A stretch of DNA of 64,000 nucleotides from Chloroflexota bacterium (GCA_022821905.1 JAJECS010000022.1:57235-121234); one strand, 5' to 3'; numbered from the stretch's first letter, positions 8,303-18,281 are shown. Program-made: numbers and translations. Notes: generated by a model from the letters alone, not told the origin.

Positions 8303-9049
8303 CTACTGCGGCATCTCCCCGGCCAGCATGGGCGGGCCGGTTGGGCCGCTCGGGGTCGCGTGCATCGGCTCTTCAGTGACCTCGAAGGCGTGGAACACGT
8401 GCACCGGGTGGTCACTCACCACCAGCACGACCGCGCTTCCCGCGTGGTCGGTGCTGAAGTTGGCGCCGCTGACGCGATTGCCGCTCGCATCGACCAGCCA
8501 GAGGTGATAGACGTGGTCGAGGCGCGGTGCGTGCAGGCCGTCCACGACAAGCATGACCTGGGAGCCGGCGTCGTCGAACATGAGTTGCGCCCAGGCGTCT
8601 TCGGCGCCCGGCATCCCGTGCAGCGTCACCGAGTGGGGCTCCGTCGCGTAGATGTCGACGAGGGCGGCGCTCTGGGCCGATAGCTCGTCCTGCATGTCGT
8701 CAACCGTCTCCTGCAGGTCGCCGACTCGCAGCGTGAGCACGATGACCGCCGCGACCGCCACCGCGCCGGCCGTGGACATGCCCGCGAATCCCAGCATCGG
8801 CCATGACGGCATCCGCAGGCGGCGTCTGGGAGGCTCGGCCACCGCCATGACTCGACCACGCAGGTCCGGCGGCGGCGCCTGGGCGCCGGCGTCGAGTGCC
8901 AACGTCTCCAGCGCCTGGCGCACGGCCTCGGCCTCGCGGCGCAGCGCGGAATCGCGCGCCAGGACCGCCTCGAGCTCGCGGGCCTCGGCCTCGCTGAGGT
9001 CATCGACCGCATAGCCGCTGATGAGGTCGTTGAGCGTCGCTGCGTCCAT
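8303..9049 (-). CDS. RskA-type membrane anti-sigma factor
   Basis: This predicted single-pass membrane anti-sigma factor has 248 residues. An N-terminal cytoplasmic helical domain (DLISGYAVDDLSEAEARELE) is followed by one transmembrane helix (about residues 85-108, AGAVAVAAVIVLTL) and an external RskA-like domain with HVYHLWLVD and the G-F-type motif (ANFSTDHAG). No HxxxCxxC zinc motif is seen, as in the RskA class. The ATG at 9049 gives a 5-bp gap to the upstream sigma gene, so the two form one operon. It presumably holds the sigma factor at the membrane until a signal, probably by regulated proteolysis. Confidence 0.85.
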   Translation of the reverse strand: MDAATLNDLISGYAVDDLSEAEARELEAVLARDSALRREAEAVRQALETLALDAGAQAPPPDLRGRVMAVAEPPRRRLRMPSWPMLGFAGMSTAGAVAVAAVIVLTLRVGDLQETVDDMQDELSAQSAALVDIYATEPHSVTLHGMPGAEDAWAQLMFDDAGSQVMLVVDGLHAPRLDHVYHLWLVDASGNRVSGANFSTDHAGSAVVLVVSDHPVHVFHAFEVTEEPMHATPSGPTGPPMLAGEMPQ

Positions 9050-9054
9050 GGGAG

Positions 9055-9639
9055 CTAGCCGACCAGGTCCTGGTCGCCCAGGCGTTCGCGCAACTTGCGC
9101 AGGCCGGCGCGCGTGCGCGTCTTGACGGTGCCCAAGGGCACGTCGAGCCGCTTGGAAATCTCCGATTGGGTGTAGCCGAAATACGCCAGCCAGAGCACGT
9201 CCTGCTCGGTCTGGTTCAGGCCGTGGATCGCCTGGCGCAGCTTCTGCCGGCGTTCGGTGAGCCAGGCGTGCTCCCATGGGGCGGGCTCGCTGTCGGCCGG
9301 CAGCCGAGCGTCGAGATCGACCTCGTAGGGATAGAGCTGGGGACGGGCGCTGGCGGCGCGGATCGTGTCGGTGATGCGATTGCGCGCGATGCGCAGCACC
9401 CAGGCGGCCAGCGAGCCGCGCGACTCGTCGAACTGGTGGCGGCGCGTCCAAACCTGCATGAACACGTCCTGGACGACGTCCTCGGCGACGGCATGGGGAA
9501 AGGCGCGCCGCGCCATGGACCACACCGTCGGGCTCAGCAAGTCGTAGACCCCGCCCAGCGCGTCTGGTTCATTGCGCACAAGGCGACGCCCGAGGATCGC
9601 GTCGGGGCGTTCGGCCGGTTCCGGGCGTTCGCTAGTCAT
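9055..9639 (-). CDS. ECF-type RNA polymerase sigma factor
   Basis: This 194-residue sigma-70 family protein contains region 2 (AEDVVQDVFMQVWTRR, then SLAAWVLRIARNRITD) and region 4 (LNQTEQDVLWLAYFGYTQ, then SEISKRLDVPLGTVKTRTR). It lacks regions 1 and 3, as ECF sigmas do, and resembles SigK/SigL-type factors controlled by RskA-like proteins. I chose ATG 9639 (MTSERPEPAERP). A longer frame to 9759 adds only low-complexity sequence. Its partner anti-sigma is 5 bp downstream. Target genes are unknown. Confidence 0.88.
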   Translation of the reverse strand: MTSERPEPAERPDAILGRRLVRNEPDALGGVYDLLSPTVWSMARRAFPHAVAEDVVQDVFMQVWTRRHQFDESRGSLAAWVLRIARNRITDTIRAASARPQLYPYEVDLDARLPADSEPAPWEHAWLTERRQKLRQAIHGLNQTEQDVLWLAYFGYTQSEISKRLDVPLGTVKTRTRAGLRKLRERLGDQDLVG

Positions 9640-9904
9640 GCGCGCTGGCGCTAGAGTGCCACGCCGGTCGACCGGACCTGCAACGGGGCGTCGCAGGTGG
9701 GGAATCCCGAGCCCGGCGAGGCTCGGAAGCTCAGCGGCGATGGCGCCGCCGCTGGTCATACGGTTGCCGCTCCAGATTTCGCCATGCGTCCGGCTCCCGC
9801 GTGACGCGTCGTTGGCGTCTCCGCGGCGCGGAATCGATCGTGGAGCAGCGGCATAGGCGACGGGACGGCGGCGGGCCGCCGTGTTAAACGGGGTTCACGA
9901 ACTG

Positions 9905-11479
9905 CTACGAGGGTTTGGCCGCCCCGGATTTACTGCCCCGCGCTCGCAGCAGGGCGTACTCGTAGCTGTCCTTCAGCGCCAACCACGAGGCCTCGATGAT
10001 GTTGGCGGAGCTGCCCACGGTGCCCCACTCCCCATCGCCGTCGGACGACTGGATGAGCACGCGCACCGCCGCGTCGGTCGCGGCGCTGGAATTGAGGATG
10101 CGAACCCGGTAGTCGGCCAGGTGCATCTCGCCCAGCTCGGGAAAGAACCGCTCCAGCGCCTTGCGGGCGGCGCGGTCGAGCGCGCTGACGGGTCCGTTGC
10201 CCTCGGCGGCCGTGTGGAACATCTCGTCGCCGACACGAATCTTCACCATCGCCTCGGAAAGCATGTCGCGTCCGCCGCGGGTCTCCGCCAAGACGAGAAA
10301 GTCCACGAAGGCGAACGGCGGCTCGTAGTCCCCGGACAGTCGACGCAGCAATAGCTCGAACGAAGCCTCGGCGCCCTCGAACTGAAAGCCGCGCTCTTCG
10401 AGCGTCTTCAGCTCGTCGACGACCTGCGCGGCGTCGGTGTCGGAGCCGAGGCCCAACGCGTCGGCTCTGGCCACGACCGAGCTGCGCCCGGCCAGCTCGG
10501 AAATGAGGATGCGGGAGTCATTGCCGACCAGCAGTGGGTCGATGTGCTGATAGGCGTCGCTGTGCTTGCGCATGCCGCTGCCGTGATAGCCCGCCTTGTG
10601 GGCAAAGGCGCTGTGGCCGGCGAACGGCGTCTGCGGATCGAGCGACACGTTGGCGATCTCGGCGATATAGCGCGCCAGCGCGGCGGTCTGTTGCAGCTGC
10701 GCGGGCGCGACGCAGTCGTGGCCGAGCTTGAGTTGGAGCGTCGGGATCAGCGTGAGCAGATTGGCGTTGCCGCAGCGCTCGCCGAGCCCGTTGGCCGTGC
10801 CCTGGACCTGGCGCGCGCCCGCCTCGACGCCGGCCAGGGCGTTGGCCTCGGCCACGTCCAGGTCGTCGTGGGTGTGAATGCCCAGCGGCATATCCGTCCA
10901 GCCGGCCGCCGCCAGGGTTCCCTCCCGGATTCCGGCGGGCAGCGATCCGCCGTTGGTGTCGCAGAGCACGAGCCAATCGGCGCCCGCCGCGGCGCGCACG
11001 CACTGCTCCACATAGGCACGGTCGTGGGCCAGGCCGTCGAAGTAGTGCTCGGCGTCGACGATGACCTCGCGGCCGGCCGCCTTGAGGAAGGCCACCGAGT
11101 CGCGAATCATCGCCAGGTTCTCGTCGGGCGAGGTTTCGAGCACCGACTCGGCCTGAAACCGGGAGAACTTGGCCACGATGGTCACCGTCGGCGTCTCGCA
11201 GGCCAGCAGCGCCTGAAGATTCTCGTCGTCCTCGGCGCGGAGGCCCTTGTACCGTGTCGCGCCGAACGCGGTGATGCGGGCGTGCTTCCAGGATCGTTCG
11301 GCGGCGCGCGTGAAGAACTCGCGGTCCTTGGGGTTCGACCCCGGAAAACCACCTTCGATGTAATGCACCCCGTACGCGTCGAGTCGCTCGGCGATGCGGA
11401 GCTTGTCTTCAGCCGAAAACGAAATGCCTTCGGTCTGCGCGCCGTCGCGCAGCGTGGTGTCGTAGAGCGAAAGTTGCAT
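9905..11479 (-). CDS. cimA: (R)-citramalate synthase
   Basis: This DRE-TIM metallolyase of 524 residues condenses pyruvate and acetyl-CoA to citramalate, giving a threonine-independent route to 2-ketobutyrate and isoleucine. The N-terminal LYDTTLRDGAQTEGISFS and the IEGGFPGSNPKD segment are characteristic of the CimA group rather than LeuA. The C-terminal regulatory LeuA-dimer domain is present (about 390-510). It lies on the same strand as the ilv-leu cluster but is separated from leuD by the 11.5-13.0 kb island, so it may have its own promoter. LeuC/LeuD could provide the isomerase step for both pathways. Confidence 0.88.
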   Translation of the reverse strand: MQLSLYDTTLRDGAQTEGISFSAEDKLRIAERLDAYGVHYIEGGFPGSNPKDREFFTRAAERSWKHARITAFGATRYKGLRAEDDENLQALLACETPTVTIVAKFSRFQAESVLETSPDENLAMIRDSVAFLKAAGREVIVDAEHYFDGLAHDRAYVEQCVRAAAGADWLVLCDTNGGSLPAGIREGTLAAAGWTDMPLGIHTHDDLDVAEANALAGVEAGARQVQGTANGLGERCGNANLLTLIPTLQLKLGHDCVAPAQLQQTAALARYIAEIANVSLDPQTPFAGHSAFAHKAGYHGSGMRKHSDAYQHIDPLLVGNDSRILISELAGRSSVVARADALGLGSDTDAAQVVDELKTLEERGFQFEGAEASFELLLRRLSGDYEPPFAFVDFLVLAETRGGRDMLSEAMVKIRVGDEMFHTAAEGNGPVSALDRAARKALERFFPELGEMHLADYRVRILNSSAATDAAVRVLIQSSDGDGEWGTVGSSANIIEASWLALKDSYEYALLRARGSKSGAAKPS

Positions 11480-11556
11480 GCGGAAGTTCCTCGGCAGGTG
11501 TGGAGGTTTGAGAACCCGATCGGGCGTGGGCCGTGGCCCACCGGCCGGCGGTTCGG

Positions 11557-11652
11557 CTAGCGAGCCGCCCCGGGGACTGCCGCGGCAATGTCGACCGCGC
11601 CCGTGAACTCGAACTTCACGGGTCGCGGGGATTCCTCGCGTCGGGCGGTCAT
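11557..11652 (-). CDS. Possible 31-residue small ORF upstream of cimA
   Basis: An ATG-initiated frame encodes a short peptide beginning MTARREESPRPVKFEFTGA. It lies 78 bp upstream of cimA on the same strand. It has no run of Leu, Ile or Val codons, so it is not an obvious attenuation leader. Nothing further supports it, and it may be chance. The rest of the 11480-11772 stretch shows no gene or clear regulatory fold, and in particular no T-box GGTACC core. Confidence 0.2.
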   Translation of the reverse strand: MTARREESPRPVKFEFTGAVDIAAAVPGAAR

Positions 11653-11772
11653 GGACTTGTGCCTGTCAGGGGCGGAAAGGCGGGCGCTGCCGCCGAGGGC
11701 ATTGTAGGGCCTGTTGGCGCTCATTCGGAGACCGGGAATCTGGTGGATCGCGGGTCACCTCGACCGTCGAGC

Positions 11773-12075
11773 CTATCCGATGTCTCGATGGACCTGTTGC
11801 GTTGCGTCAGATATCCGATGGCCCTTTCTCCGCTTGTGAAAAATCGCTGCGAAGGACTGCTGTGAAACCATCGCGTCTTCCAGGAGGCCTCGGAGGGTGT
11901 TTGGTCGGTATTGCCGATCCCGCAGCAGCGTCGGCGCAAGAACCGTCCCATCCGCGCATGTCTTGATCCATACCTGGTGGCTTCCGCGTTGACTCTCTGT
12001 CGGCGAAAACCCAAAGGACTTTCCGAGAATCCGTTCCACGTCGCGCGAATGAGCGGTAGGCAGTCTGCTAGGCAT
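11773..12075 (-). CDS. hicA: HicA-like mRNA interferase toxin
   Basis: This is a divergent 100-residue HicA-family protein with a double-stranded-RNA-binding-like fold. RLPTAHSRDVERILGKSFGF matches the N-terminal helix region (family pattern 'k..evik.L...GF'). SQRGSHQVW contains the catalytic GSH histidine. PNTLRGLLEDAMVSQQSF matches the GTLRsIl.qAgls..eF end. It carries an extra C-terminal tail of about 20 residues. The ATG at 12075 overlaps the stop of the upstream hicB-like gene by 8 bp, the usual tight linkage of a toxin-antitoxin pair. HicA toxins cleave mRNA in characterised systems; activity here is inferred. Confidence 0.7.
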   Translation of the reverse strand: MPSRLPTAHSRDVERILGKSFGFSPTESQRGSHQVWIKTCADGTVLAPTLLRDRQYRPNTLRGLLEDAMVSQQSFAAIFHKRRKGHRISDATQQVHRDIG

Positions 12076-12379
12076 AGACTGGCAACTGGTGCTGACGAGT
12101 CCAGAGCGATTCACCGAATTCTCGCGGAACTGGTTTTGGCACCCATTCCGTTGGTGGAGCTCCTTCGTAGACCGTTACCCCATGCTGGCGAAGTACTTCC
12201 TCCAACATGCCTGCATTGAGCAGTGCCGTCCCAAACTCCGTCACGGCATCAATTGCGTTCTCCTGAGCTTCCTCAAGCGTGTCGCCCTCAGTTGTAATCG
12301 GCAGGTCAGCGGATCTGACCGTGAAACTGCCGTCGTCATTTGGGTGAATGACGAATTCAAGGACAATGTACTTATCCAC
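12068..12379 (-). CDS. hicB: HicB-like antitoxin
   Basis: This 103-residue protein has the HicB partial RNase H-like fold: YIVLEFVIHPNDDGSFTVRS, then LPITTEGDTLEEAQENAIDA, the family's 'G-D-T-x-x-E-A' hallmark. It starts at GTG 12379 behind a GGGGAGA ribosome-binding site. No clear C-terminal ribbon-helix-helix or HTH domain is visible, so autoregulation may be limited. The antitoxin-first order with an overlapping hicA downstream is one of the two known HicAB orders. Confidence 0.75.
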   Translation of the reverse strand: MDKYIVLEFVIHPNDDGSFTVRSADLPITTEGDTLEEAQENAIDAVTEFGTALLNAGMLEEVLRQHGVTVYEGAPPTEWVPKPVPREFGESLWTRQHQLPVYA

Positions 12380-12436
12380 TGATGTTCTCCCCTCGGATTG
12401 CGCTCGGCGGATCGCGTGACGGGCCTTAGCCAGGGC

Positions 12437-12649
12437 CTACGACGAAGGCTGCGCCCAACGGGCTTCGGTGCCCAAAGTCCCGATGGCTGAGCGCTCTTCG
12501 GCGCTCAGGGCAACCGCCCGTGCATTGCAGCCCTTGCGACTAGCTTCAGCATGCCGCGAGTCAGATTCCTCGGCGCGATTGTCCGAGGTGACCGTCGCCA
12601 CGACACGATGGGCGATCTCGTTGGGGTCGGGAAGACCTTGGTGAGTCAT
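12437..12649 (-). CDS. Small protein with LSxEERxxI...ARW motif
   Basis: This 70-residue protein ends in NARAVALSAEERSAIGTLGT followed by EARWAQ. That resembles a widespread short bacterial motif (A-x-x-L-S-x-E-x-R-x-x-I-x-x-x-x-x-x-A-R-W) found in small basic proteins often located beside toxin-antitoxin or mobile genes. It precedes the hicBA pair on the same strand by 57 bp. Function unknown; a regulatory or accessory role is only a guess. Confidence 0.45.
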   Translation of the reverse strand: MTHQGLPDPNEIAHRVVATVTSDNRAEESDSRHAEASRKGCNARAVALSAEERSAIGTLGTEARWAQPSS

Positions 12650-12795
12650 GTCATCCTCATTCCCGCAACCGGTCGTGGTAGCAACTCCTTGCTTGTTGCC
12701 ACCGGCGCTGTCCGGTGCCGGATTGTGCCGTGCGGCAAGTCACGACACAAATCCACTTTACAAACACTTGCGCCAGCGCACCTGCTCTGCGCCAC

Positions 12796-13041
12796 TTCGA
12801 CTCTGTAGCGCTCCGATGCTGGCACTACAACCTGATGCGCCCGCACGGCACGCTTTCCAGGTCTGCCAATGGCAAGCCGACCATTCCGGCAATGGGGGCG
12901 GTCCTCACCAAGAACCTATTGACACTCGACGACCTGATTGACTTGATCGAGGCTCAGGAAACGGATGCCGAAGAGGCAGCAAAACGATGGTTCGACCGCG
13001 AAACCGGGTGCCACTCAAAGAAGCCCACTACCAGCCGGTGA
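12796..13041 (+). pseudogene. C-terminal remnant of a DDE/rve-type transposase
   Basis: The reading frame ends with CWHYNLMRPHGTLS, then TIPAMGAVLTKNLLTLDDLI. This matches the 'YN..RPH.sL...TPA..AGl....l...dLi' C-terminal pattern of several integrase-like transposase families. The upstream catalytic region is missing and the preceding sequence is not homologous, so this is a decayed fragment; the exact IS family is not determinable. Its stop lies 14 bp inside the 3' end of convergent leuD, showing that an element once reached the very end of the leu genes. Confidence 0.6.
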
Positions 13042-13627
13042 GGTACGGCAGGCGGGCGCTCGTCGCTTGGACCTCGTCGGCGTTTTCGAGTAGCTGACCG
13101 AGGGCGTCCCAGCGGCCGGTCAAGAAGCTCGCGCGAGCGCTGGCGGGGACGGCGGCCGGGTAGGCGCCCTGGTCCGTCACGACCTGCTGCGCGTCGATGT
13201 CGATGGCGAGCTCGGCGTCCGGCGCTTCGTCCAGCAGCGCTTGCAGCGATTCAACGTGTTGGGGATCCATCGTCACGCAGGGCAGGCCGATCGTCACGCA
13301 GTTGCCGAAGAAGATCTCGGCGAAGCTCTCGCCGACGATTGCCTGAATGCCGCGGCGAAGCAGCGCCTGCGGCGCATGCTCACGACTTGACCCGCAGCCG
13401 AAGTTCTCGTTCACCACCAGCACGCCGGCGCCGGCGAAGCGCGGATCGTCCAGCGGGTGCGCCCCGTTGAGCGCGCGGCGGTCGTCCTCGAACGCGTGCG
13501 GGCCGAGGCCCTCGAACGTGATCTCCCGCAGATAGCGGGCCGGGATGATCCGGTCGGTGTCGATGTCGTTGCCCCGCACCGGCACGCCACGGCCGACGAT
13601 GCGGTCGATGACTGCCCCGTCGCTCAT
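13028..13627 (-). CDS. leuD: 3-isopropylmalate dehydratase small subunit
   Basis: This 199-residue small subunit of isopropylmalate isomerase, a swivel domain, pairs with LeuC to convert 2- to 3-isopropylmalate in leucine synthesis. The signature [15 protein letters not shown] and [18 protein letters not shown] are both present. ATG 13627 overlaps the leuC stop by 4 bp, indicating coupled translation. The 3' end abuts the transposase remnant but the C-terminus looks complete. Confidence 0.93.
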   Translation of the reverse strand: MSDGAVIDRIVGRGVPVRGNDIDTDRIIPARYLREITFEGLGPHAFEDDRRALNGAHPLDDPRFAGAGVLVVNENFGCGSSREHAPQALLRRGIQAIVGESFAEIFFGNCVTIGLPCVTMDPQHVESLQALLDEAPDAELAIDIDAQQVVTDQGAYPAAVPASARASFLTGRWDALGQLLENADEVQATSARLPYLTGW

Positions 13628-15030
13628 GACGCGACCATCCGCCGCACGTCGGCAACCTCGCCCGCGAGGGCCGCCGCGGCGACCATCGCCGGACTCATGA
13701 GCAGCGTGCGTCCGGTGGGGCTGCCCTGGCGGCCCTTGAAGTTGCGGTTGCTGGACGAGGCGCAGACCTGATCGCCCTGCAGCTTGTCCGGGTTCATGGC
13801 GAGGCACATGGAGCAGCCGGCCTCGCGCCACTCGAACCCCGCCTCCTGGAAGATCTCGTGCAATCCGGCGGCCTCGGCCTCGGCGCGAATGCGCTGCGAT
13901 CCCGGCACGACCAATGCCTTGACGCCATCGGCGACACGCCCGCCCTGGGCCACGCGCGCGGCCTCGTGCAGGTCGCTGAGCCGGGCGTTGGTGCACGACC
14001 CGACGAACGCCACGTCGATGGGGATGCCGGCCACGGGGCGCCCGGGCTCGAGGGACATGTGCTCCAGGGCCTCCTCGGCGGTGACGCGGCCCGGTCCATC
14101 GAGCGCTTCGAGCGACGGGACCACGTCGTCAACGCCCGTGACCTGGCCCGGGTTGATGCCCCAGGTGACCATGGGCGGAATGTCGGCGCCGTCCATGGTG
14201 ACGATGTCGTCATAGCTGGCGCCGGGCCCCGAGGCGAGCGAGCGCCACCACGCGGCTGCGCGCTGGAACTCGTCGCCGGCCGGCGCGTATTCGCGGCCCT
14301 CGATGTAGGCCTCGGTGGTGGCGTCGGGATTGACGTAGCCCACACGCGCGCCGCCCTCGATGGACATGTTGCAGATGGTCATGCGCTCGTCCATGGACAT
14401 GCCATCGAGCACCGTGCCGCCGTACTCATAGGCGTAGCCAACGCCGCCCTGCACGCCCAGGCTGCCGATGATGTGCAGGATCACATCCTTTGCGAATACC
14501 CCCGCGCTCAGCCGGCCATTGACCTCGATGCGGCGCAGCTTGGGCTTGGCCACCGACATGCACTGGGTGGCGAGCACGTCGCGCACCTGCGAGGTGCCGA
14601 CGCCGAACGCCACCGCGCCGAAGGCGCCGTGGGTGCTGGTGTGGCTGTCACCGCAGGCAATGGTCATGCCCGGTTGCGTGAGGCCAAGCTCCGGCCCGAT
14701 GACGTGCACGATGCCCTGGCGACCGGTCGACCGGTCGAAGAACGGCAGGTCGTTAACCCGCACGTTCTCCTCGATGGCGGCGAACATCTGCTCGGCCATG
14801 CCGTCGGCGTAGGGCCGCTGCTGCGCGTCGGTGGGGATGATGTGGTCCACCGTGGCGAACGTCCGCTCGGGATAGCGCACCCGCAGCCCCCGCTCGGCCA
14901 GCATCTGGAAGGCCTGCGGGCTGGTGACTTCGTGCACCAGGTGAAGGCCGATGAAAAGCTGCGTTTCGCCGTTGGGGAGACGCCGCACCGTGTGCATGTC
15001 CCATACGGTGTCGAGCAGGGTGTTGGCCAT
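13624..15030 (-). CDS. leuC: 3-isopropylmalate dehydratase large subunit
   Basis: This 468-residue aconitase-family catalytic subunit contains an Fe-S cluster. Key segments are [30 protein letters not shown], the cysteine-bearing [13 protein letters not shown], and [11 protein letters not shown], which together supply the three [4Fe-4S] cysteines. Start ATG 15030 lies 8 bp after the leuA stop. It works with LeuD and perhaps also in the citramalate pathway fed by CimA. Confidence 0.95.
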   Translation of the reverse strand: MANTLLDTVWDMHTVRRLPNGETQLFIGLHLVHEVTSPQAFQMLAERGLRVRYPERTFATVDHIIPTDAQQRPYADGMAEQMFAAIEENVRVNDLPFFDRSTGRQGIVHVIGPELGLTQPGMTIACGDSHTSTHGAFGAVAFGVGTSQVRDVLATQCMSVAKPKLRRIEVNGRLSAGVFAKDVILHIIGSLGVQGGVGYAYEYGGTVLDGMSMDERMTICNMSIEGGARVGYVNPDATTEAYIEGREYAPAGDEFQRAAAWWRSLASGPGASYDDIVTMDGADIPPMVTWGINPGQVTGVDDVVPSLEALDGPGRVTAEEALEHMSLEPGRPVAGIPIDVAFVGSCTNARLSDLHEAARVAQGGRVADGVKALVVPGSQRIRAEAEAAGLHEIFQEAGFEWREAGCSMCLAMNPDKLQGDQVCASSSNRNFKGRQGSPTGRTLLMSPAMVAAAALAGEVADVRRMVAS

Positions 15031-15038
15031 CGTGCCCC

Positions 15039-16613
15039 CTAGCCTTCGCTCGGCGGCGCGTGCACGATGGCCTGCGCCTCTGGCTTGGCCGACCAGTCCT
15101 TGCCCAAGCCGGCCAGCATCCGGTTGAGCGCGTTGATATAGGCCTGCGCGCTCGCGACCAGGATGTCCGTGTCGGCGCCGTGGCCGTTGAAGACCTTGGC
15201 GTCGGCTTCGATGCGAATCGTCACCTCGCCGATGGCGTCGATGCCGCTGGTCACGGCATTGACGGAGAACTCGATGAGACGGTTGGGCACGCCGACGATG
15301 CGGTTGATGGCCTGGTAGATGGCATGGACCGGGCCGTCGCCGATGGCCGCGTCCGAAAACTCGGTGCCGTCGTCCGACAGCAGGCGCACGGTGGCCGTGG
15401 GCATGGAGCCGGTTCCGGCGCTGACCTGCACGTGCTGCAAGACGAAGGCCTGGTGGAACGCCTGGCGCTGCCGCTGCTGCGCGATGGCCTCGAGATCGCG
15501 GTCGGTGACCTGCTTCTTGCGGTCGGCAATGTCCTTGAAGGCGCGGAACACCTCCATGAACTCGTCCTCATCCAGGACATAGCCCATGGACTTCAGGCGG
15601 TCGCGCACCGCGTGGCGGCCCGAGGTCTTGCCCAGGACGATGCTGCTGTCGCTCACGCCCACGTCGGCGGGATGCATGATCTCGAACGTCGTGCGCTCCT
15701 TGAGCATGCCGTCCTGGTGCAGGCCGGAGGCGTGCGCGAAGGCGTTGCCGCCGATGATGGCCTTGTTGGGCGGCACCAGCATGCCCATGTAGTTGGACAC
15801 GAGCCGGCTGGTTCGGGCCAGCTCCTTCGTTTTCAGGCGGGTGTCTGCCTGGAAATACTCTCGCCGCGTGCGCAGCGCCATGGCGATCTCTTCCAGAGCT
15901 GAGTTGCCGGCGCGCTCGCCGACGCCGTTGATGGTGCACTCGACCTGACGAGCGCCGGCCTGCACCGCCGCCAGCGAGTTGGCGACCGACTGCCCCAGGT
16001 CGTCGTGACAGTGCACCGAGAGCACCACGTCGTCGATCCCCGGCGTGTTCTCGGTCACGTAGGCCACCATGCGGCCGAACTCGTCGGGCTGCGCGTAGCC
16101 GACCGTATCGGGGAAGTTGACGACCGTGGCGCCGGCCTCGATGGCCGCGGCGAAGATGCGGCAGACGTAGTCCAGGTCCGACCGCGTGGCGTCCATGGCC
16201 GAGAACTCGATGTGCGAGGTGAACTGGCGCGCATAGGCCACCGCGTCCTGCGTCAGATCGAGCACGTGCTCGCGCCGGGCGCGCAACTGGTGCTGCAGGT
16301 GAATGTCGGAAGTCGAGATCACGATGTGGAGCAGCGGGTTGGCGGCCGGCTCCAGCGCCTGCCAGGTGCTGTCGATCTGCTCACGCTTGAATCCGCTCAG
16401 GGCGGCGATCTCGACGTCGCGCAGCTCCTGCGCCAGCAGATTGACGGCCCTGAAGTCGCCGGGCGAGGTGTGGGGAAAGCCGGCCTCGATGACGTCGACG
16501 TTCAGTCGCGCGAGCTGCCGGCCAATCTCCAGCTTTTCGTCGATGGTCAGGGCGCCGCCGGCGGCCTGCTCGCCGTCGCGCAGCGTCGTGTCAAAGATTC
16601 GGATGTGTCGCAT
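15039..16613 (-). CDS. leuA: 2-isopropylmalate synthase
   Basis: This 524-residue enzyme condenses acetyl-CoA and 2-ketoisovalerate as the first committed step of leucine synthesis. [19 protein letters not shown] and the metal-binding HCHDDLG motif define the DRE-TIM domain. The C-terminal LeuA dimer domain (about 390-510, feedback-inhibition region) is complete. It is separated from ilvC by 149 bp containing a small stem-loop (16673-16701) and leads the leuACD part of the operon. Confidence 0.93.
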   Translation of the reverse strand: MRHIRIFDTTLRDGEQAAGGALTIDEKLEIGRQLARLNVDVIEAGFPHTSPGDFRAVNLLAQELRDVEIAALSGFKREQIDSTWQALEPAANPLLHIVISTSDIHLQHQLRARREHVLDLTQDAVAYARQFTSHIEFSAMDATRSDLDYVCRIFAAAIEAGATVVNFPDTVGYAQPDEFGRMVAYVTENTPGIDDVVLSVHCHDDLGQSVANSLAAVQAGARQVECTINGVGERAGNSALEEIAMALRTRREYFQADTRLKTKELARTSRLVSNYMGMLVPPNKAIIGGNAFAHASGLHQDGMLKERTTFEIMHPADVGVSDSSIVLGKTSGRHAVRDRLKSMGYVLDEDEFMEVFRAFKDIADRKKQVTDRDLEAIAQQRQRQAFHQAFVLQHVQVSAGTGSMPTATVRLLSDDGTEFSDAAIGDGPVHAIYQAINRIVGVPNRLIEFSVNAVTSGIDAIGEVTIRIEADAKVFNGHGADTDILVASAQAYINALNRMLAGLGKDWSAKPEAQAIVHAPPSEG

Positions 16614-16672
16614 CGGTCAAACCCTCGGTCAGTGGTGTGGGCGGTCGCGGGACGACCGCGTCTACGCTCCCT

Positions 16673-16701
16673 AGCTCCCCTCTCGCAGCGGAGAGGGGCT
16701 C
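16673..16701. repeat. Stem-loop repeat between ilvC and leuA
   Basis: AGCTCCCCTCTC and GAGAGGGGCT arms form a hairpin in the ilvC-leuA spacer. It has no long U-tract on the minus strand, so it may be an mRNA-processing or stabilising stem rather than a strong terminator. It resembles other short Pyr-rich hairpins in this window. Confidence 0.45.
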
Positions 16702-16762
16702 GGAAGCGCAAGCCCTAGGACCTGAATGGAGGTGACGAGGGTCACCATGTCGATGCGAATTC

Positions 16763-17779
16763 TCACTCGCGGGTCTTTGGCAGCCAGTCCATCATACTGC
16801 GTAATTCGCCCCCGACACGTTCGAGCTCGTGATTCAGGTCGGCATTTCGCAGGGCGTTGTATGCGGGCCGGCCCGCCTGATTCTCCAGGATCCAGTTTCG
16901 CGCGAATGTGCCGTCCTGGATTTCGGTCAACAGCTGGCGCATGACCCGCCGCGAATCCTCGTTGACCACGCGGGGGCCGGACACCAGGTCGCCGTACTCG
17001 GCGGTGTCGCTGACCGAGTGGCGCATGTAGGTGAGGCCGCCCTGGTAGATGAGGTCCACGATCAGCTTCAGCTCGTGCAGGCACTCGAAGTAGGCCAGCC
17101 GCGGGTCGTAGCCGGCCTCGACCAGGGTGTCGAAGGCCGCCTTGATGAGCGCCGTGGTGCCGCCGCAGAGCACGCTCTGCTCGCCGAAGAGGTCGGTCTC
17201 GGTCTCGTCCTTGAAGGTGGTTTCGATGAGGCCGGCCTTCGCCGCGCCCAGCGCCTTGGCATAGGAGAGCGCCACGTCCCGCGCACGGCCGGAAGCGTCC
17301 TGCGCCACGGCGATCAAGGCGGGCACGCCGACTTCCTGCTCGAACATGTCGCGCACGATGTGACCGGGTCCCTTGGGCGCCACCATGACCACGTCGATCT
17401 CCGGCGGCGGGATGATCTGGCCGTAGTGAATGTTGAAGCCGTGGGCGAACATGAGCGCCTGACCGGCCTTGAGGTTGGGCCGGATCTGCGTGTCGAACGC
17501 CTCGGCCTGGGTCTGGTCGGGCAGCGCGATCATGGTGGCGTCGGAGACGGCGACGGCCTCGTCGGTATCGAGCACGACCAGGTCGGCGTCCTCGGCGCGC
17601 TCCCGCGAGGAGCTGCCGGGCCGCAGGCCCACCACGACGTCAACGCCGGAATCTCGCAGGTTCAGCGCATGCGCGTGCCCCTGGCTGCCGTAGCCCAGCA
17701 CGGCGACCTTCTTGCCCTCCAACTCGTCGGAGGTGATGTCGGACTCGTAGAGAACTTTGCTATCCACGTGCGCTCCCAT
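16763..17779 (-). CDS. ilvC: Ketol-acid reductoisomerase
   Basis: This 338-residue class I (short) KARI converts acetolactate or acetohydroxybutyrate into the dihydroxy acids of the valine and isoleucine pathways. The Rossmann motif is [21 protein letters not shown], and the knotted C-terminal domain includes [19 protein letters not shown] and the metal-site Glu residues. The cofactor loop reads [14 protein letters not shown], with several Ser residues and an Arg, suggesting NADPH. ATG 17779 overlaps the ilvN stop by 20 bp. Confidence 0.94.
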   Translation of the reverse strand: MGAHVDSKVLYESDITSDELEGKKVAVLGYGSQGHAHALNLRDSGVDVVVGLRPGSSSRERAEDADLVVLDTDEAVAVSDATMIALPDQTQAEAFDTQIRPNLKAGQALMFAHGFNIHYGQIIPPPEIDVVMVAPKGPGHIVRDMFEQEVGVPALIAVAQDASGRARDVALSYAKALGAAKAGLIETTFKDETETDLFGEQSVLCGGTTALIKAAFDTLVEAGYDPRLAYFECLHELKLIVDLIYQGGLTYMRHSVSDTAEYGDLVSGPRVVNEDSRRVMRQLLTEIQDGTFARNWILENQAGRPAYNALRNADLNHELERVGGELRSMMDWLPKTRE

Positions 17780-18281
17780 TCCGCGAAGCTTTGGACCCGC
17801 GCGCCATGGCTACGACGCCAGTGCGCGTCAACTCGTCGATGCCGTATTCGGCGATCACGTCCAGGAATCGGTCGATTGTCTCGGAAACTCCGGTGATCTG
17901 AACAATCATGGAGTCGCGCCCCACGTCGACGATCTCGCCGTGGAAGATCCCGGCGATGTCGGCCAGCACGGGGCGATCCGCCGCGGACACGCGCACGCGA
18001 ACCAGCGCCGTCTCCGTCTGCACGGCGGAGACGTCGGTGAGATCGCGGACCGTGATGACCTCCACCAGCTTGTAGAGCTGCTTCTCGAACTGCTTGACCT
18101 CGTCGTCGGTGCCCCGGACCTCGATGGTCATGCGGGAGTAGCCCGGCTCCTCGCAGTTGCCGACGGCCAGGCTGGCGATGTTGAACCCGCGCCGGCGGAA
18201 CATGCTGGCCACGCGGGTGAGGACACCCGGATGATCGGCCACCATGGCCACGAGCGTGTGGCTGCGGCTTTCTCCGTTCAT
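17760..18281 (-). CDS. ilvN: Acetolactate synthase small (regulatory) subunit
   Basis: This 173-residue regulatory subunit confers valine feedback on acetohydroxyacid synthase. An N-terminal ACT domain ([20 protein letters not shown]) and the ALS_ss C-terminal domain (about 85-160) are present. ATG 18281 overlaps the ilvB stop by 4 bp. Length matches IlvN/IlvH proteins. It is part of the ilvBNC unit downstream of the T-box. Confidence 0.93.
   Translation of the reverse strand: MNGESRSHTLVAMVADHPGVLTRVASMFRRRGFNIASLAVGNCEEPGYSRMTIEVRGTDDEVKQFEKQLYKLVEVITVRDLTDVSAVQTETALVRVRVSAADRPVLADIAGIFHGEIVDVGRDSMIVQITGVSETIDRFLDVIAEYGIDELTRTGVVAMARGSKASRNGSARG

Noticed and set aside
11480..11772. T-box or leader peptide upstream of cimA
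   Set aside because: No GGTACC T-box core and no run of regulatory Leu, Ile or Val codons is present.
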